Notes under the pieces: generated by a model
Database searches by the model: none
The model's input: only the letters and a program-made list of their open reading frames with translations
What the model was told of the DNA's origin: nothing
In this document: one piece after another, positions 1 to 11,360 of the stretch
Position numbering within the stretch: position 1 is the stretch's first letter
Layout: each line of letters starts with the position of its first letter
Position numbers and translations under genes: made by a program
Origin: Micrasema longulum
Lineage: Eukaryota; Arthropoda; Insecta; Trichoptera; Brachycentridae
Direction: 5' to 3'
Assembly (NCBI GenBank): GCA_022494885.1
Contig: JAGVSM010000504.1
Location: forward strand, 1 to 64,000
Length of the DNA stretch: 64,000 nt

Positions 1-112
1 GCACCTGAAGCGTAAGACTGATCATCCTACCTTCATGTGTCAAAAGTTATCAAGATACGCTACGATTGGTGTATCAATGCAGTGCCCTATGCACCATCAA
101 CTAGGTATATTA
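1..112 (+). repeat. SINE-1, 3' tail only (cut by window edge)
   Basis: The block starts mid-element with GCACCTGAAGCGTAAGACTG and contains ATGCAGTGCCCTATGCACC. Both landmarks recur in the tails of the SINE-1 copies at 4661 and 11361. The tRNA-like head lies outside the window. Inference: a fragment of a tRNA-derived short interspersed element with no coding capacity. Confidence 0.7.
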
Positions 113-289
113 AGGATTAAGAAAAAAATTGTGTAAAAAATGCGGTGTTCTAAAAACGCTAATCTATTTTTTGTAATTTTGTGAAAAGTCTCTTTTTCAT
201 CACATGCTGCCTCTCTTGCGCGAATGGAGTTATGTTCTCCCTGTCCATGAGATATTTGGCGTGCGACTAACTGAACGCATCATGAAGTC

Positions 290-400
290 CCGGTCAGCTT
301 AGTAACGGAATGCGCTTTCGGTTCCTCAATTTCCGCCCACGGCCGATGGGGTGGGTGGGCGGGCGGTTCGATCCGTGATCTCGATGTCGCCATTGTTTCT
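290..400. other. GC-rich island with G-quadruplex motif
   Basis: A GC-rich patch in otherwise AT-rich DNA. Positions 348-366 read GGGGTGGGTGGGCGGGCGG: four G-runs separated by single bases, the classical short-loop G-quadruplex pattern, on the plus strand. Several CpGs lie close by. No exon can be recognised. The open frame at 407-604 shows no family signature, and I treat it as chance. Confidence 0.5.
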
Positions 401-635
401 CGATTTATGTTATTATATAATATTATTATGTTATTGTTTACACCGGCGTTAAATGGCGGAGCCTTACACGGCTTTGTCGAGAACCCAACTGGCCAACGCG
501 TTCAGCAGAAATTCTCAAGAATACTTTGTTCATTATTACTAGAATTTCTAAATACATTGACCGGCCGCGTGATGTCCGACAGAGAATGGCCCATCATACA
601 CTAATCGTCCAAATCCACACAGCACGATAAAATAA

Positions 636-814
636 GGGTGGATTGACATTTACCATATTATTTTGTATTTATTTAAAATTTACTCAGTCGCCATTCTCAG
701 GTATAAATCCTGCACGAGCGGATATTATTCGGGCTCATCGTAGCGTTTGCCTGGCATTAAATAAATAACTGTAATTGAAAAAAATAATTGTACTTCAATA
801 AATATCAATCCACC
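636..814. mobile_element. MITE-1 copy 1
   Basis: A ~180-bp element with imperfect terminal inverted repeats: left GGGTGGATTGACATTTA, right TAAATATCAATCCACC (listed strand). A second copy lies at 12713-12903. The left flank (600-635, ATCGTCCAAATC...) also matches, in inverted orientation, the flank of copy 2 (12904-12955), so either the real element is longer or both sit inside a larger repeat. No coding sequence. Superfamily not determined. Confidence 0.6.
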
Positions 815-2025
815 TTATTCATTCAAAATCACATTTGCATACATATTTACTAATATATTATTACTTTTTAATAATTAACAACAACCAAACATAAATTAAA
901 TTAAAATAATATATAATTACGTATAATACAATGCAAAAGTTAAAAAAAATTACAATCAAGTACAAGAAATAACTTTTGAAATAAAAATAACAATTCAAAT
1001 CAAAGAAATAAAATATAAAGGATGCATATGAATTCACAAACATAATCCAGTGAACAAAATAATATCATTAGAACGGATAGTATTTAGTTCAAAAACATAA
1101 TTGTTATTATAATTATAATTTTATTATAATTTAAACATGGTAAATAAAGCGTAAGTTATCAATAATGTAACAAAATAACGGTTTAAACGATATTAAAAAA
1201 TAAATCAACCAAAATTGAATCAAATAATGAATTCAGTACTCAGAAATTATTCAAACTATAGTAAAAATTAGTAAACTTATGCATTTGAAATGTAATGTTT
1301 ATATTAAAGAACAATTATATTGTGAATATTGATGTATGATATTTTATGTAATCATTACGAAACAATGCTGTTACAAGATTCGTGATTGATTTTTAACGCC
1401 AATAAATTATTTAATATGATTTTCAAAAGAAGATTTTTATGAATTGATTATATTGATAAATTAAGTAGTTTTGCTATATTGATTGATTTCGGGTGAATTT
1501 TTAACACTGATGCTTATAAATTATTACCTGGCATTCTTTAATGGTATGCTATACAGCCGCGCTCCTTAGACATTTAAAATTAATGTCTTTTTTGCAGTCG
1601 TTTTTAGTGGTATTTTTTCTCAGCGATATTACTTTTTTGTTTTATAATTTTTAAATAAGTATGGGTATGGATGTAACACGAAAACTGGCACCGAAAACGG
1701 CGCCCGAAGGAGTCTTCTGTGAATTAATGTAATTTTTATATAATTTATAGGCGCGAATATGTTACATACGAGTTTGATAAAGGGTACACACGTATGTACA
1801 TCGCTCAAATCGGCTTTCTAAAATGGCCCCTTCGGGCAAATATACACATGTACATTCATTAAACCAAATTAATACATAAATCTATTAAAAACTAGTACAA
1901 AATATTTATGGCACAATTTTCGACATGTTGTCTTGTGTTGGAATGGAGTTTTGTTTTAATTACATTTTTTTACGTAATGCAATACATGCCTGGTAATACT
2001 CCGTCCATTTTACCCTCTCTACATC
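815..2025. other. AT-rich DNA, no feature recognised
   Basis: Very AT-rich and full of stops in all frames. The minus-strand open frame at 861-1043 is low-complexity F/Y/I-rich sequence typical of chance reading through AT-rich DNA. No splice-bounded exon or repeat family was recognised. Confidence 0.6.
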
Positions 2026-2345
2026 TAAGCGAATGACGAATACCTTAAGCTCTGTGTGTAATAGAACCAGTAGGACGAGTGTTTAAGACTCGATGGCTGC
2101 TCTCAGGTCAATCCTGAAAAAGAAAATCAAGTAAACATTAAACAGTTCGCCTCGTTGTGTAGTGGTTGATGCGTTCGTTTATCATTGATGAGGTCCTGGG
2201 TTCGATTCCTGGTAGGATGAACGCAAAATATTGATTTAAAGGAATGTTTGAACTGCAATATCTTTATATTGTTCCGGGTATGGCACCTGAAGCCATCTTA
2301 CCGTATCTTTCCTTCATGTAATGCAAAAGCATTTAGCGGTGGTTG
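2026..2345 (+). repeat. SINE-1 with tRNA-like head
   Basis: Begins with a ~125-bp leader (AAGCGAATGACGAATACC) that also starts the copies at 6335, 11361 and 46316. A tRNA-like head follows at ~2154-2218: GTGTAGTGGTT resembles an RNA polymerase III A box, and GGTTCGATTCC at 2199-2209 is a perfect B box. The head resembles tRNA-Val/Asp (inference). The tail (GGCACCTGAAGCC...) matches position 1. A tRNA-derived SINE placed behind a second module. Confidence 0.7.
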
Positions 2346-3227
2346 ATAGATGGGTTTATTATCCCCTAATATGTAAATTTCATGTATTTACTGATTTGTA
2401 TAAAAGAAAAACAAACGATTTGGGCATTTTCACAATTTTTTAAACACGCCTACCTTATCTACAATAATATTTGACTGATCCTTGCATATCACCTCACATT
2501 TCTCGTGTGCAGTTCTCCCCGACGAGTCACTATTTAAATCAACATTACTGTTTAATTTGAATCAGATACGTTAGCCGGCCGGGCTTGCTTGTTACGCGTG
2601 AATTGAGTGACAGTTCGCTGTGGTTAACCAACTGATACATCTGAATAGGTAATCACTGTAAAATAATTTCTCGTCATACGTTTCTCTGTACGGACCGACG
2701 AGTTTTCTAATAATCGTTTTTACAATTGGCTCGATTACTGCCTGGCTATGGACGGTGCGTAGGTCTTACATACTAATGACTTCTCCTTAGGCGAGGTTGT
2801 AAACTGCACTGGATATCGGCGCAGAGGCTAATAGTACACCTTTGTATGTTTGAGAGTACAATTATACATAATAAAACGCAAGTCCATGAGAGTTTATAAC
2901 TCTGCAGTATGACTAAGTTCAGTTTTTCTTTATAAAAATACAAAAAATACACATCAACTAGATTTTCACGATATCAATGTTCTAAAGTTATCACTGCCTT
3001 TAGGGTGATAATAATTTACCATCAACGTATCTTACCAAATCAACTAATGTATTTTACAAAAAATACCTGTAGCTATATTTTTATGATAGTTCTAGGTATA
3101 ATACAATAAACATTTTAGCAACATTTAAAATATAAGTTTTTTTTTTTAATGTTTGTCATACATCCTTAGTATCTTTATTGTAATAATTTAATAATAATTC
3201 AGCGTAAAAATAAAAACAGATGTTTCC
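2346..3227. other. No gene seen
   Basis: Mixed-composition DNA (GC-richer around 2500-2830, AT-rich after). No open frame of note and no recognised repeat. A T run sits near 3137-3147. Confidence 0.5.
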
Positions 3228-3300
3228 ACAGAGTAGAAAAAATATTTTCGAGAAGGAAATATAGAAGTTTAAGTATTTGCAAGGCGTATGCCCTATTTTA
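3228..3300 (-). repeat. R-A dispersed repeat, degenerate fragment
   Basis: CAGAGTAGAAAAAATATTTT followed by GAAGGAAATATAGAAGT.TAAG and a GCAAGGC.TATGCCC stretch parallels the terminal part of the R-A copies at 41127 and 46975. Weak match, fragment only. Confidence 0.35.
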
Positions 3301-4402
3301 TGAATAAGGAAGTTAAGTAATATAGTAATATATTTTTGGGTGATACCCAAAAAAAAAACATTGATAACAGTGACCCTGAAAATCTTCGCACCTATTTAAG
3401 AGAGTTTAGTGTTACGGGAAATTTAAATAAAAAATGTTTTCTTACGCGCAGTAAAAATCAAAACTAGCAGGGCGAAGTTTCTTATAAAAGTAAGAAAAAA
3501 ATAATAAACAAGATTTCAATAACAACGAAATATTTTGTGATAGATTTCCGGTTTACAGTCAATCAACTGAGCAATCAGAAGAACTCACCGAAAAGAAATT
3601 GACGTCACGCGTGGAGTAATTTAAAAATAATATTACTTAAAAATATTATAGCGCAGAAAAAACGATGTATAAAAATATTTTAACAAAGTTTTTGGCATTT
3701 AAAAAAATGACATATGTAAACTTTCTCATTATTTATTTATTTGTTTTCTACTTTATATACATATAAATGTGTTAAATTTACCAATCCCACATTAAATGCA
3801 TTTTTTAAAATTCATCCATCTATTGATTTTTGCTAAAAAAATGTTTCATTATTAAAATGATAAATTACATCTTCAAATGATCAGCTGTATTAAGAGTTTT
3901 ATTTTCTCTTTTCATGATTACCTATTTATTCTATTGTCTTGTATATACTAATTGTTTTTTGTTTACTTGTTCACAGGTGAGTAACTTGCTGCAGATTCTA
4001 GTCGTCCGTGCGTAAACAAGTAAACAGGGTTAGCAGCTACGTTACGCAAGTAAGGGTAACAATTTAATTAACGCGTAATGTAAAGGATACCGTGTTTACC
4101 TGTGATTATGGATTGGATTAAACTCTTACAGATTTCACTTTATACTGACTTAATTACTTATTAATTCATTGGTTTTATCGCGATCAAAACGACTTGCAAT
4201 TATGTGCATATACGTGTGTTCAGTACGATGTGCAACTAGCTCTTTTACTTACAATCATGTTAGCTCTGAATGAATAATAATTTTGAATTCAGCGCTACAA
4301 CAATGTGGAAAAAAAATAGTAGATTTGAAAAAATAGCTGTCGGAATTGGGAAGAAAGCATTGTGAAAAATTTCTTAAAAATATTTATGAAAAATAAACGA
4401 AT
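3301..4402. other. AT-rich DNA with one splice-like site
   Basis: No family recognised. Around 3945-3976 a TACTAAT-like branch site, a pyrimidine-rich tract and CAG look like a 3' splice site, but the next bases are GTGAGTAA, which could equally be a 5' splice site. The frame after it closes after 12 codons. GTTTACTTGTT (3961-3971) and AACAAGTAAAC (4015-4025) form an 11-bp inverted repeat. Confidence 0.4.
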
Positions 4403-4580
4403 CGGGTTGTCACCCCGTGGTTAGTGTTGCGGACTCACGGATCAAAGGTACAAAGTTTAAACCTCACTTTACCTCATTTTGATTCTCATTTTCTAATTAT
4501 AAGTTATTTACTCATAGTAATAAAGCGCCACAGCTGTAAAGCTGCCCATACAGACAAAAATCACTCCAGGATTATCAATC
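4403..4580 (+). repeat. SINE-2 copy (decayed tRNA-like head plus body)
   Basis: CCCCGTGGTTAGTGTTGCGG looks like a decayed tRNA D arm/A box. The body (CTCATTTTGATTCTCATTTT...) parallels the bodies after the tRNA-like heads at 6510 and 57890. The minus- and plus-strand frames across it show nothing gene-like. Confidence 0.45.
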
Positions 4581-4660
4581 ACGACGTTAGCTATATTTTA
4601 AAGGAAAACAATGGGCAAAACAGAAATTAAACTTAGTGTTTATTTATTTATATTTAAAGT

Positions 4661-4935
4661 AAGGTTAGATTCGTGGTGTTATGGTCAGCGCGTTAGCCTT
4701 CCATGCAAGACGTCTTGGGTTCGGTTCCCCCCACGGTTGATATGAAATTTCAATTTAAAACGGGTGTTTTCACACTAGAATATTTCATAGTCCCTGGACT
4801 GGTACCTGGAGCGTGAGACTTATCATCTTACCTTAATGTAACAAAAATGATCAAGATACGCTGCCATTGCTATACCAATGCAGTGCCCTATGCACCATTA
4901 GGTGCGGAAAGGGAATGATGGTGATGATAAAAATG
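4661..4935 (+). repeat. SINE-1 variant with a different tRNA head
   Basis: The tRNA-like head at ~4670-4740 has TGGTGTTATGGTCAGCGCG (A-box region) and GGTTCGGTTCC at 4718-4728 (B box). The tail, from CTGGACTGGTACCTGGAGCG on, is the SINE-1 tail: it contains ATGCAGTGCCCTATGCACC and ends in a short TGATGG-type simple repeat, the usual kind of 3' end for a non-autonomous retroelement. It lacks the SINE-1 leader, so the head has apparently been exchanged. Confidence 0.7.
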
Positions 4936-5239
4936 CACTTCGGCGGACTTCCAGCCAAACAAAAACAGAGTGGTGAAAAATAGGTCAAAATTTGTACTTA
5001 AACGAAACAGCTGCGTTTACTAAATCAGCAATTTGTTGAGTATGTACTATTGTTTGTAGACAAGGGTGGAATTCACTCCCTAAGGAGTCGCCAAGAGGAA
5101 ACGGGGTCTGATTTTTCTTCATACAAACGTACTCCAGGATTATGGCATAAGTTAAATAATTTTTTTTACACACCTTAGATTTTTTTGACACACCATTGGC
5201 GTGTCTCTATTGTTTTGCTTTTTTGATAAATTGTTTATT

Positions 5240-5525
5240 ATAGGAGTTAGTTCATTCAAATACCCATAAAAGCCTTATTTTCCGTTTCGGACGCGCGGTA
5301 TACAAATATGATAAATAACTTTGAAAAACGGAAAAGGTAATAACACGAAAATTTTATTTTAATACCCTATCTAAAAAAAAAATCCGTTTATTCTATGTTG
5401 CGGAAAACGGGACAATGAAACGTCGATTTTATCTATTTTAGCTAAGCATAATCAGTCCGTCGAGCGGTTTTCTTTTTTGCACAGTATCGGAGAGGCATTT
5501 GCGAGAGAGCGATAGAAAAATAGTG
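5240..5525 (+). repeat. R-B dispersed repeat, copy 1
   Basis: Matches the minus strand of 56465-56770. Shared landmarks are GGTATACAAATATGATAA, the GCGGAAAACG block, GAAACGTCGATTTT.TC and TTTTTTGCACAGTATCGG. The match continues into GAGAGGCAT.TGC. About 280 bp with indels. No coding frame is conserved between the copies. Element type not determined. Confidence 0.55.
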
Positions 5526-5597
5526 TTCCCTTAGAAGGAGTGGGGCTTTCTAAAAAAAAATTAAACTTTTATTGATATGGGTGATTTTTTTCCCCTA

Positions 5598-5662
5598 CTA
5601 ATGCCTAGGCTTCCATATTCCCTTCTTAATATTTTTTTTCCTCTCTGTTGCAATAAATTTCA
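5598..5662 (+). repeat. R-A fragment
   Basis: ATGCCTAGGCTTCCATATTC, then CCTTCTTAATATTTTTTTTCC and CTCTGTTGCAATAAATTTCA: this is the terminal segment of R-A as seen at 45120-45190 and, inverted, at 44771-44825. Confidence 0.6.
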
Positions 5663-5717
5663 ATGCGCTTGTTTAATTCATCCTCTTAGTATTCTTTCTA
5701 CTCATTATTCAAGCAAG

Positions 5718-5948
5718 CACGATGGAACGTCAGCACTTTATGATTGCTTCTTGCAGACGTGTTTGCTTCGCCACGCAGAAGATGGCTTCTCTGCGGAAGC
5801 GATTAACATCTGTAGAATTGAAGAACCAACATTTTTCCATAAAGCAGCACGTGCGCGATGGTTATCCGCAATCTTTCTACTCTTTCGCGATTCTATTTAC
5901 TTACCTTTCTACCTTAACACCGTCGTTTACAATCCTCAACGTTTATAA
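5718..5948 (+). pseudogene. Possible transposase-like protein fragment
   Basis: One plus frame stays open for about 75 codons, ends at 5948 and reads like real protein: ALYDCFLQTCLLRHAEDGF..., then FFHKAARARWLSAIFLLF. The HKA-x-ARW-x-(A/S)-I pattern recalls a motif in several uncharacterised insect transposon proteins, from memory and not checked. Base composition is GC-richer than the surroundings. A second overlapping frame (5722-5973) is probably a shadow. It could also be a host exon; no good splice sites were found. Confidence 0.3.
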
Positions 5949-6084
5949 TGACACTGTAATATTTAATTTCTAGCTTTCTAAGACAATTGCGTATGAAGCG
6001 CGATTACTGAACCAAAACGAAAAAGTAAACATTATTCATATTATTTCGTTAGCACGCTAAACTTATTTGCTAACCATGTAAAAT

Positions 6085-6325
6085 GTGTTCGCTATGCAAT
6101 TTTTCATTCTTCTTCTTAAGCCTTGTTCTCTCCACTGCTTGATAAATGCCTCTTTCAAATATCTCCATTCCTTCCTATCGGCTATCGAGCTAATGTCATC
6201 GACCCATCTTTTTTGTAGCTTTCCAACACTTCTTTTGTTTACTTATGGTCTCCACTTTATTATTCTGCGTCTCCACCTGCATCATTTTGCCTCGCCAAGT
6301 GTCCATTTTTTAAAAATTTAATATA
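6085..6325 (-). pseudogene. RTE-A retrotransposon C-terminal fragment, copy 1
   Basis: The minus strand is nearly collinear with the plus strand at 51300-51540. It has the same GGACACTTGGCGAGGCAAAA start, AGAATAATAAAGTGGAGACC and AAAAGATGGGTCGA blocks. Translation in pieces gives RIIKWRP, NKRSVGK.QKRWVDDI and DRKEW..L.EAFI.QW, the usual C-terminal tail of insect RTE-like reverse transcriptases. An internal deletion removes the segment between the VDDI and DRKEW motifs. Dead fragment; no RT catalytic domain. Confidence 0.7.
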
Positions 6326-6334
6326 TTTCATTCT

Positions 6335-6722
6335 TAACTAAGCGGATGAAGAGTGCAGAAATATATGTGAAATATAATCAGAATGCAGGACAAATGTTTT
6401 CGCCTCGTTGGCCAACCTCAGGTAAAAATCTTAATAAGGGGGACCGAGTGAAGATACGTGCGATAAGTGGATAGTGTCACGGATTTACTGATCAGTGGTC
6501 CTAGGTTCTAATCCCGCTCTAACACAATTCAATTACCATTTTTAAAAAGTGATTTATCAACAATTGAAAATCGGCCACCAAAATTAAAATATTTGCTAAC
6601 ATCGTAAAAACGGATTGTTTCTTAAGTGCGTCTCGAATTGGCGCTCTTGCTCAATATAAACAAATACCCAAGACACGCTGCATTTGAGTACCAACGCAGT
6701 GCCCTATACATCACTGCATTTG
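6335..6722 (+). repeat. Mosaic SINE: SINE-1 leader, SINE-2 head/body, SINE-1 tail
   Basis: The first ~130 bp match the SINE-1 leader (AAGCGGATGAAGAGTGCAGA; CCTCAGGTAAAAATCTTAAT). The middle has a tRNA-like segment with AGGTTCTAATCC (decayed B box) and the SINE-2 body CGCTCTAACACAATTCAATT. The end has SINE-1 tail landmarks, GACACGCTGCATTTGAGTAC and CAACGCAGTGCCCTATACA. Three modules of two families in one piece, which then abuts the minisatellite. Confidence 0.55.
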
Positions 6723-6724
6723 AA

Positions 6725-7234
6725 TTGTCTTTCTGCTGCTAGGGTATTGGACCCTGTAATATTCTACTGCTAGGGTATCCCCTGTAATGTTGTTCTGCTG
6801 CTAGAGTATTACACCCTCTAATTTTGTTCTGTTGCTAGGGTATCAGACCCTGTAATGTCGTTCTGCTTCTAGGGTATTATACCCTCTAATTTTGTTCTGC
6901 TACTTGGGTATTAGACCCTGTAATGTCGTTCTGCTTTTATAGTATTAGACCCTGTAATGTCGTTCTGCCACAAGGATATTATACCCTGTAATGTCGTTCG
7001 GCTGCTAAAGCATAAGACCCTGTAATATCGTTCGCTGTTAGGGTATTAGACCCTGTAAAGTCGTTCGGCTGCTAAAGCATTAGACCCTGTAATGTCGTTC
7101 GCTGTTAGGGTATTAGACCCTGTAAAGTCGTTCTGCTGCTAGGGTATTAGGCCCTGTAATGTCATACGCTGATTAGAGTATTAGACCCTGTAGGGTCGTT
7201 CTTCTGCTAGGGTTAATTAGACCCTGTAATCTTT
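6725..7234 (+). repeat. ~34-bp minisatellite, about 15 units
   Basis: Tandem units of roughly TCTGCTGCTAGGGTATTAGA + CCCTGTAATGTCGT. Fifteen occurrences of a (A)CCCT(G/C)TA core can be counted. Most units contain AGGGT-ATTAG-ACCCT, a small inverted repeat, so each unit could fold as a hairpin. From about 7000 to 7130 two unit types alternate (GGCTGCTAAAGCAT type and CGCTGTTAGGGTAT type), giving a ~68-bp higher-order dimer repeated twice. Copies are diverged, so the array is not recent. Confidence 0.9.
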
Positions 7235-9130
7235 TAGATTTAAGCAGAATTTTTAACATCGTTTGAATCACCCAACTTTAATTTAATTATTTTTGCTCTA
7301 CACCTATTTTTTATTTTTTCGTTTTCATGTTTGCCACTTACTCATATAAAAAAAACAGAATGTAAGTTAAAATCCTTATTTTATATGTTTTTTTGTATGT
7401 ATTTATAAATGCATCTACAAATATTTTTTTAAATGTTATTTAGTTTTACTGTACTCACGAACAGGCCATGCCTATGTGGGATTTTTTTGTTTTTTGTAAA
7501 TTAAGTGATATATTACGTAATAAAAAGTGTAACAAATGTAAGCAAAAAATTTAAAATAAATAAATAAATCGGTTTTCGTAGTTTGTCTTTTCGCTAACTT
7601 TTGATTAGAGATTTCAGAAAATAATTAAAGTTACTACTTGTGATAATTTTAACAAATATATGAATGCTTTTTCCGTTCTGAATGCCTATGACTAAATTGA
7701 TTCTCAAAATAGTTTGAATTAGCATGTGCTATTAGCAGATTCTACTACGATTGGGGATTAATTTTAAAATTCATCGTGCTAATACTAATAATAATTGTAT
7801 TTTTTAACATCGTGCGCAGCGTTCCTCAGCGGAAATTTAATACGAATGTTTATGAAATATTGCGTCGTTAGGACTTGAAATATATCTGGTACATACAAGT
7901 TATCTTACGAAACATTGTTTTTTCATGGCGAAGCACGTAGGTAATTTTGAGGATTTTACAACATTTACGAATGGTCTGAGAAATCTATTTTATTACGCAC
8001 TGTCTAACCACTTTCCGGTACAAAGTTTTTCAAAAAGATTTTAACAGGCATAAAAACGCAATTCAAAAAATGATGTGTCAACGTAGATGTGTCAAGAAGA
8101 TGACAATTATTCAATGTTTATGAACATCAGTGATAACCAGATATGACTAAGACAAAAATTACCCGGCGCACGTGGCATTTATAACACATTGATAACATTG
8201 ATAAAAACAACGAAAATAGAAGAGTTAAATTATGTATATAATATTTGACATAAAATCTCGGATTTTAGACGTTGTAAATTGAACGAACAACTTATTTTTT
8301 AAACGAAAAAATGTTAAGTATGAGCCAAGCCTTTTTGAAGACCCTCTGTCTTTTAAGAGGTTTCGCGTGTGAGGAGGCCGTGAAGGGAGCAGCGTTGCCA
8401 TCCTCTGTCAAGCGAAAATCGGTAAATTCTGAAAAATAAATCAGTATGTTTCGGTAAATCAACCTAAGTTTCGTCGAGGGGACGGGGGAGTCTGGCCAGC
8501 ATTGCCGACCTCTAGATTTGTTGTCCACCCGAAAGCCGTGAGCAAGGGGGAAGCGTTGCTACTATTGACGGACAATCACTAATTACTCTATTAGAGAGGT
8601 AGAATCCTTATTATCAATTACTTATGTACAAAACATTTAGAATTTCGTACTTGTTTTTTAAACGATTTAATTTTATTATTTATTTATTTTTAAATTATCT
8701 AATTGACAGTTGATCAAAATTTCACAGATAAAATTATTTTTACGTTGTTAATTTATTCTACAAGGAAATATTTAAAAATCGTTCGAATTTAAATCGATTT
8801 CGGTAAAAAGGTAATTTATTTTTAAATTCATATAAAGATACAATAGGTTAAACTTGACCCATCTTTCCCCTGGCACGCGTCCACAGAACAGCTAATAATT
8901 ATGCTGACCTGTTGGACTTGCACCACACCACTCCTGCTGCTATCAAATAAGCTATTCTATCCATCGAATGGCCATACCCTTAATGTTTCCCTATTTATTG
9001 TGTTTCTCCATTCATCTTTACATTATTTCCTTTTTTATTTATTTTTAGAATGAATTACATGTAAAGTGTGATACTTATGATTGAATTTTTGTTATTTTTT
9101 GTAATATTTTATGTACTTTTAACAGTATAT
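7235..9130. other. AT-rich DNA, no gene recognised
   Basis: No conserved frame. 8290-8570 is GC-richer and holds three loosely repeated motifs (GCAGCGTTGCCATCCTCT at 8388, CCAGCATTGCCGACCTCT at 8498, GAAGCGTTGCTACTATTG at 8551). The minus-strand frame at 8292-8528 has no family signature. 8890-8970 could be decayed coding sequence of a retroelement, but I could not place it. Confidence 0.5.
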
Positions 9131-9170
9131 TGTAAGAGCCCTCTGGGCGTTTATTAAATGAATAAGTTAG
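9131..9170 (+). repeat. Retroelement 3'-end-like motif
   Basis: TGTAAGAGCCCTCTGGGCGT followed by TTATTAAATGAATAA recurs inverted at 56941-56985 (GTAAAAGCCCTCCGGGCGTT). A short GC hairpin (GCCCTCTGGGC) before an A-rich tail is typical of non-LTR 3' ends. The parent family is not identified. Confidence 0.45.
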
Positions 9171-10469
9171 TAAATATTACAAAAAATATAATAAAGGATC
9201 CCTAATTCTGAGGCCAAGAACCCTGTGTTGAGTTGGTATAGAACACAATAAAAAGAGGAAGTATGCATATTATTAAAGAATACTACAAATAAAAATGATT
9301 ACATATGTACATACATTTTAAGAATTATCTGGACAGGACGCTTTAAGTACTATATCGTGGGTATGCTGGCAAAAAACTTAAACTCTCAAATCCGTGTTTT
9401 GAGAATTCAAGCATTTAAGTTTTGTTCCAATTTTACTCTTTTACTTATTATTTAAATATAGTTAGATGTTCTCATTTAAGAACATGTTTGAAATTTTTCC
9501 GATTCATAATGTTATATTGAGTTATGTAATGCCTGTAGCCTGAATAAAATGCCCGGTATACGACTTAACCTTAAATTTATTTTTAAAATTACAGATATGT
9601 GAAATTTAATATGGCTTAGTGTATTTTGGCAGTTTGTAGAGCGTCAAAAACTTTACAAAACTGCATCACTAAGTCAAATCCGCATATTTTCGAGTTAACG
9701 TTTTTTGCCAGTATCTCCACGATATATAAATCTATAGATTGCGCACAAATTCGGTAGACCTACCGAAAAATTGTTTGGATTGTCAACGTATAGAACGTTC
9801 ACTGTTGAATTTTGTTCATCTATGGAAAGGTATGTGTGCAACTAATTGCACTTCAACAGATATTCTTCAATGATTATACTACCCGGGAGGCATGAGCGTC
9901 GTACGATAATCACTATTATAATGTTTACGCAGCATCCTCTCACAATCCCTGAATATTTTATAGTTTCCTAGCAGTGGGGGGCGAGTTCCACTCTTCCCTA
10001 CTACTTTAATAACTAGTTCTTCGTCTCTGCTACACTTGGAACTACATATCTTCGGAAGCAAATGAAGTATTTCCAATTATCGTTAATAATTGTTTCTTTT
10101 TTATTATTTTTCACCACGCACTCTTCTGTTTTCAATTACCATAAATAAAACACTCTGTTAGTTTAATGTTTACTGTTTGCTTAGCCTAGTATAAGCCTTC
10201 TTCTCGTCTTATTTTCTTCGCTTACGCATTAATAAATATTTAAAAAATGTTTTCTGTAATTTTCTTGACAACGTAAATTTTTTATTAGTTTTGGTTTTTT
10301 TATTTTTAAAAGTAAAAAAAAAACTTTCATATTTGATTCTTCTATGTAATGGCTCTGGGCTCAAGACATTTTTTTTCAAACTTTATTTTTAGAAGGTATC
10401 TCGGAATCTCTGTAAAAAAGTAAGTCAAATAAATTTATTTAACCAAAATAACAACATTTTTTAAAAATG
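9171..10469. other. AT-rich DNA; one unassigned open frame
   Basis: The only notable frame is minus 9879-10076 (65 codons; RDEELVIKVVGKSGTRPPLL, then NYKIFRDCERMLRKHY). It looks more protein-like than its surroundings, but no family or splice sites can be assigned. The rest is low-complexity and AT-rich. Confidence 0.35.
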
Positions 10470-11240
10470 ATTTATTTATCAAAAGCATACAAAAATAAAC
10501 ACATAAATTATCAAGTCCTACTGAACTGCATAAAATGCAGTTCGTCAGCAGGTGCTTATAGTTAAGTTCTAATATATTTATACATAATATTATCTCTTAA
10601 ATTCTATAAACATATTAAAACTCTTATTGCTATGGAAAAAAAAGAAAATATGTACATGGAAATTTAAAAAAATTGTCCAAATAAAAAAGAAAAACACAAA
10701 GAATTTCAACATAAAAAACCACGTTCTAAAAGCCAGGTTCTCAGCAAACGTCTTTCTCTTGAGCCAAATAAGTGTTTTTGATTTTTTATATTTAATGGGA
10801 GCATATTATACATTTTTGGTATATTTTACTCTAGTGTTCTTTTCCCGTATTTATTATTGAATTTAGGGAGAGCTAGTCCATCTACACTAGTGAACCGAGT
10901 ATTATATACATGCTCCAATTTATTTCTATGTTCAGATAGAGACGCATGCTGAGAAACCAGCTTCGACCATAGTAATATAAGACGTTATATTAGGATGACA
11001 TTTCAAACCAGGAACCCTTTAGCAATGGTTCCACATTGTTGAAGCAAAATACTCTCCAATATTAAGAGTATTTGCCTCTCACTGGTAAGAAAAATGTCTG
11101 TCACCAAAGTGATACTGTTCAGCTGCCTGATTGCTTTTCCAATTGCCATAACCAGAAGCAGGTTGGTTCTGGAAGCCGGGAGGTAAAACAGTATGTGCTG
11201 CCGCTGTCGGAGATCAGAAACGTGAACATTGATACTCTCT
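10470..11240 (-). pseudogene. Non-LTR retrotransposon family J, 3' end copy 1
   Basis: Minus-strand frames around 10860-11100 read SQHASLSEHRNKLEHVYNTR and then GLALPKF. These match the C-terminus of the better-preserved copy at 62.7 kb (CQHASHSEYKHNL.HDYNTR). Upstream minus-strand pieces (ERQILLILESILLQQCGTIA) fit the preceding RT C-terminal region. Stops and frameshifts make it a pseudogene. The 3' UTR runs down to about 10475 and ends in an A-rich stretch. It contains the conserved bulged hairpin annotated separately. The palm domain is missing. Confidence 0.6.
10517..10552 (-). other. Conserved bulged hairpin in family J 3' UTR, copy 1
   Basis: On the minus strand, CCTGCTGA + CGA bulge + ACTGCAT pairs with ATGCAGT + TCAGTAGG around a short loop. 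The same architecture (CCTGCTGA, CGA, GTTG...CAAC, TCAGCAGG) occurs at 63319-63352 with compensating changes in the upper stem, and the flanks (GGACTT..) also match. It sits ~300 bp past the RT C-terminus, so an RNA signal in the 3' UTR is likely (inference). Confidence 0.6.
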
Positions 11241-11360
11241 AAAATGTGATATAATGAAACCCTCGGGGTTTCATATATTTCCTCATAATTGAGATAAAAG
11301 GAACATCAAGAGTTGACATTTACAGGGCAGATGATTTATCAGTCGCTGGTTTACCATTCT

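Noticed and set aside
10517..10552. Second hammerhead because of CTGACGA in the hairpin
   Set aside because: No GAAA box follows the stem; the bases around CTGACGA are instead paired or bulged in the conserved hairpin.
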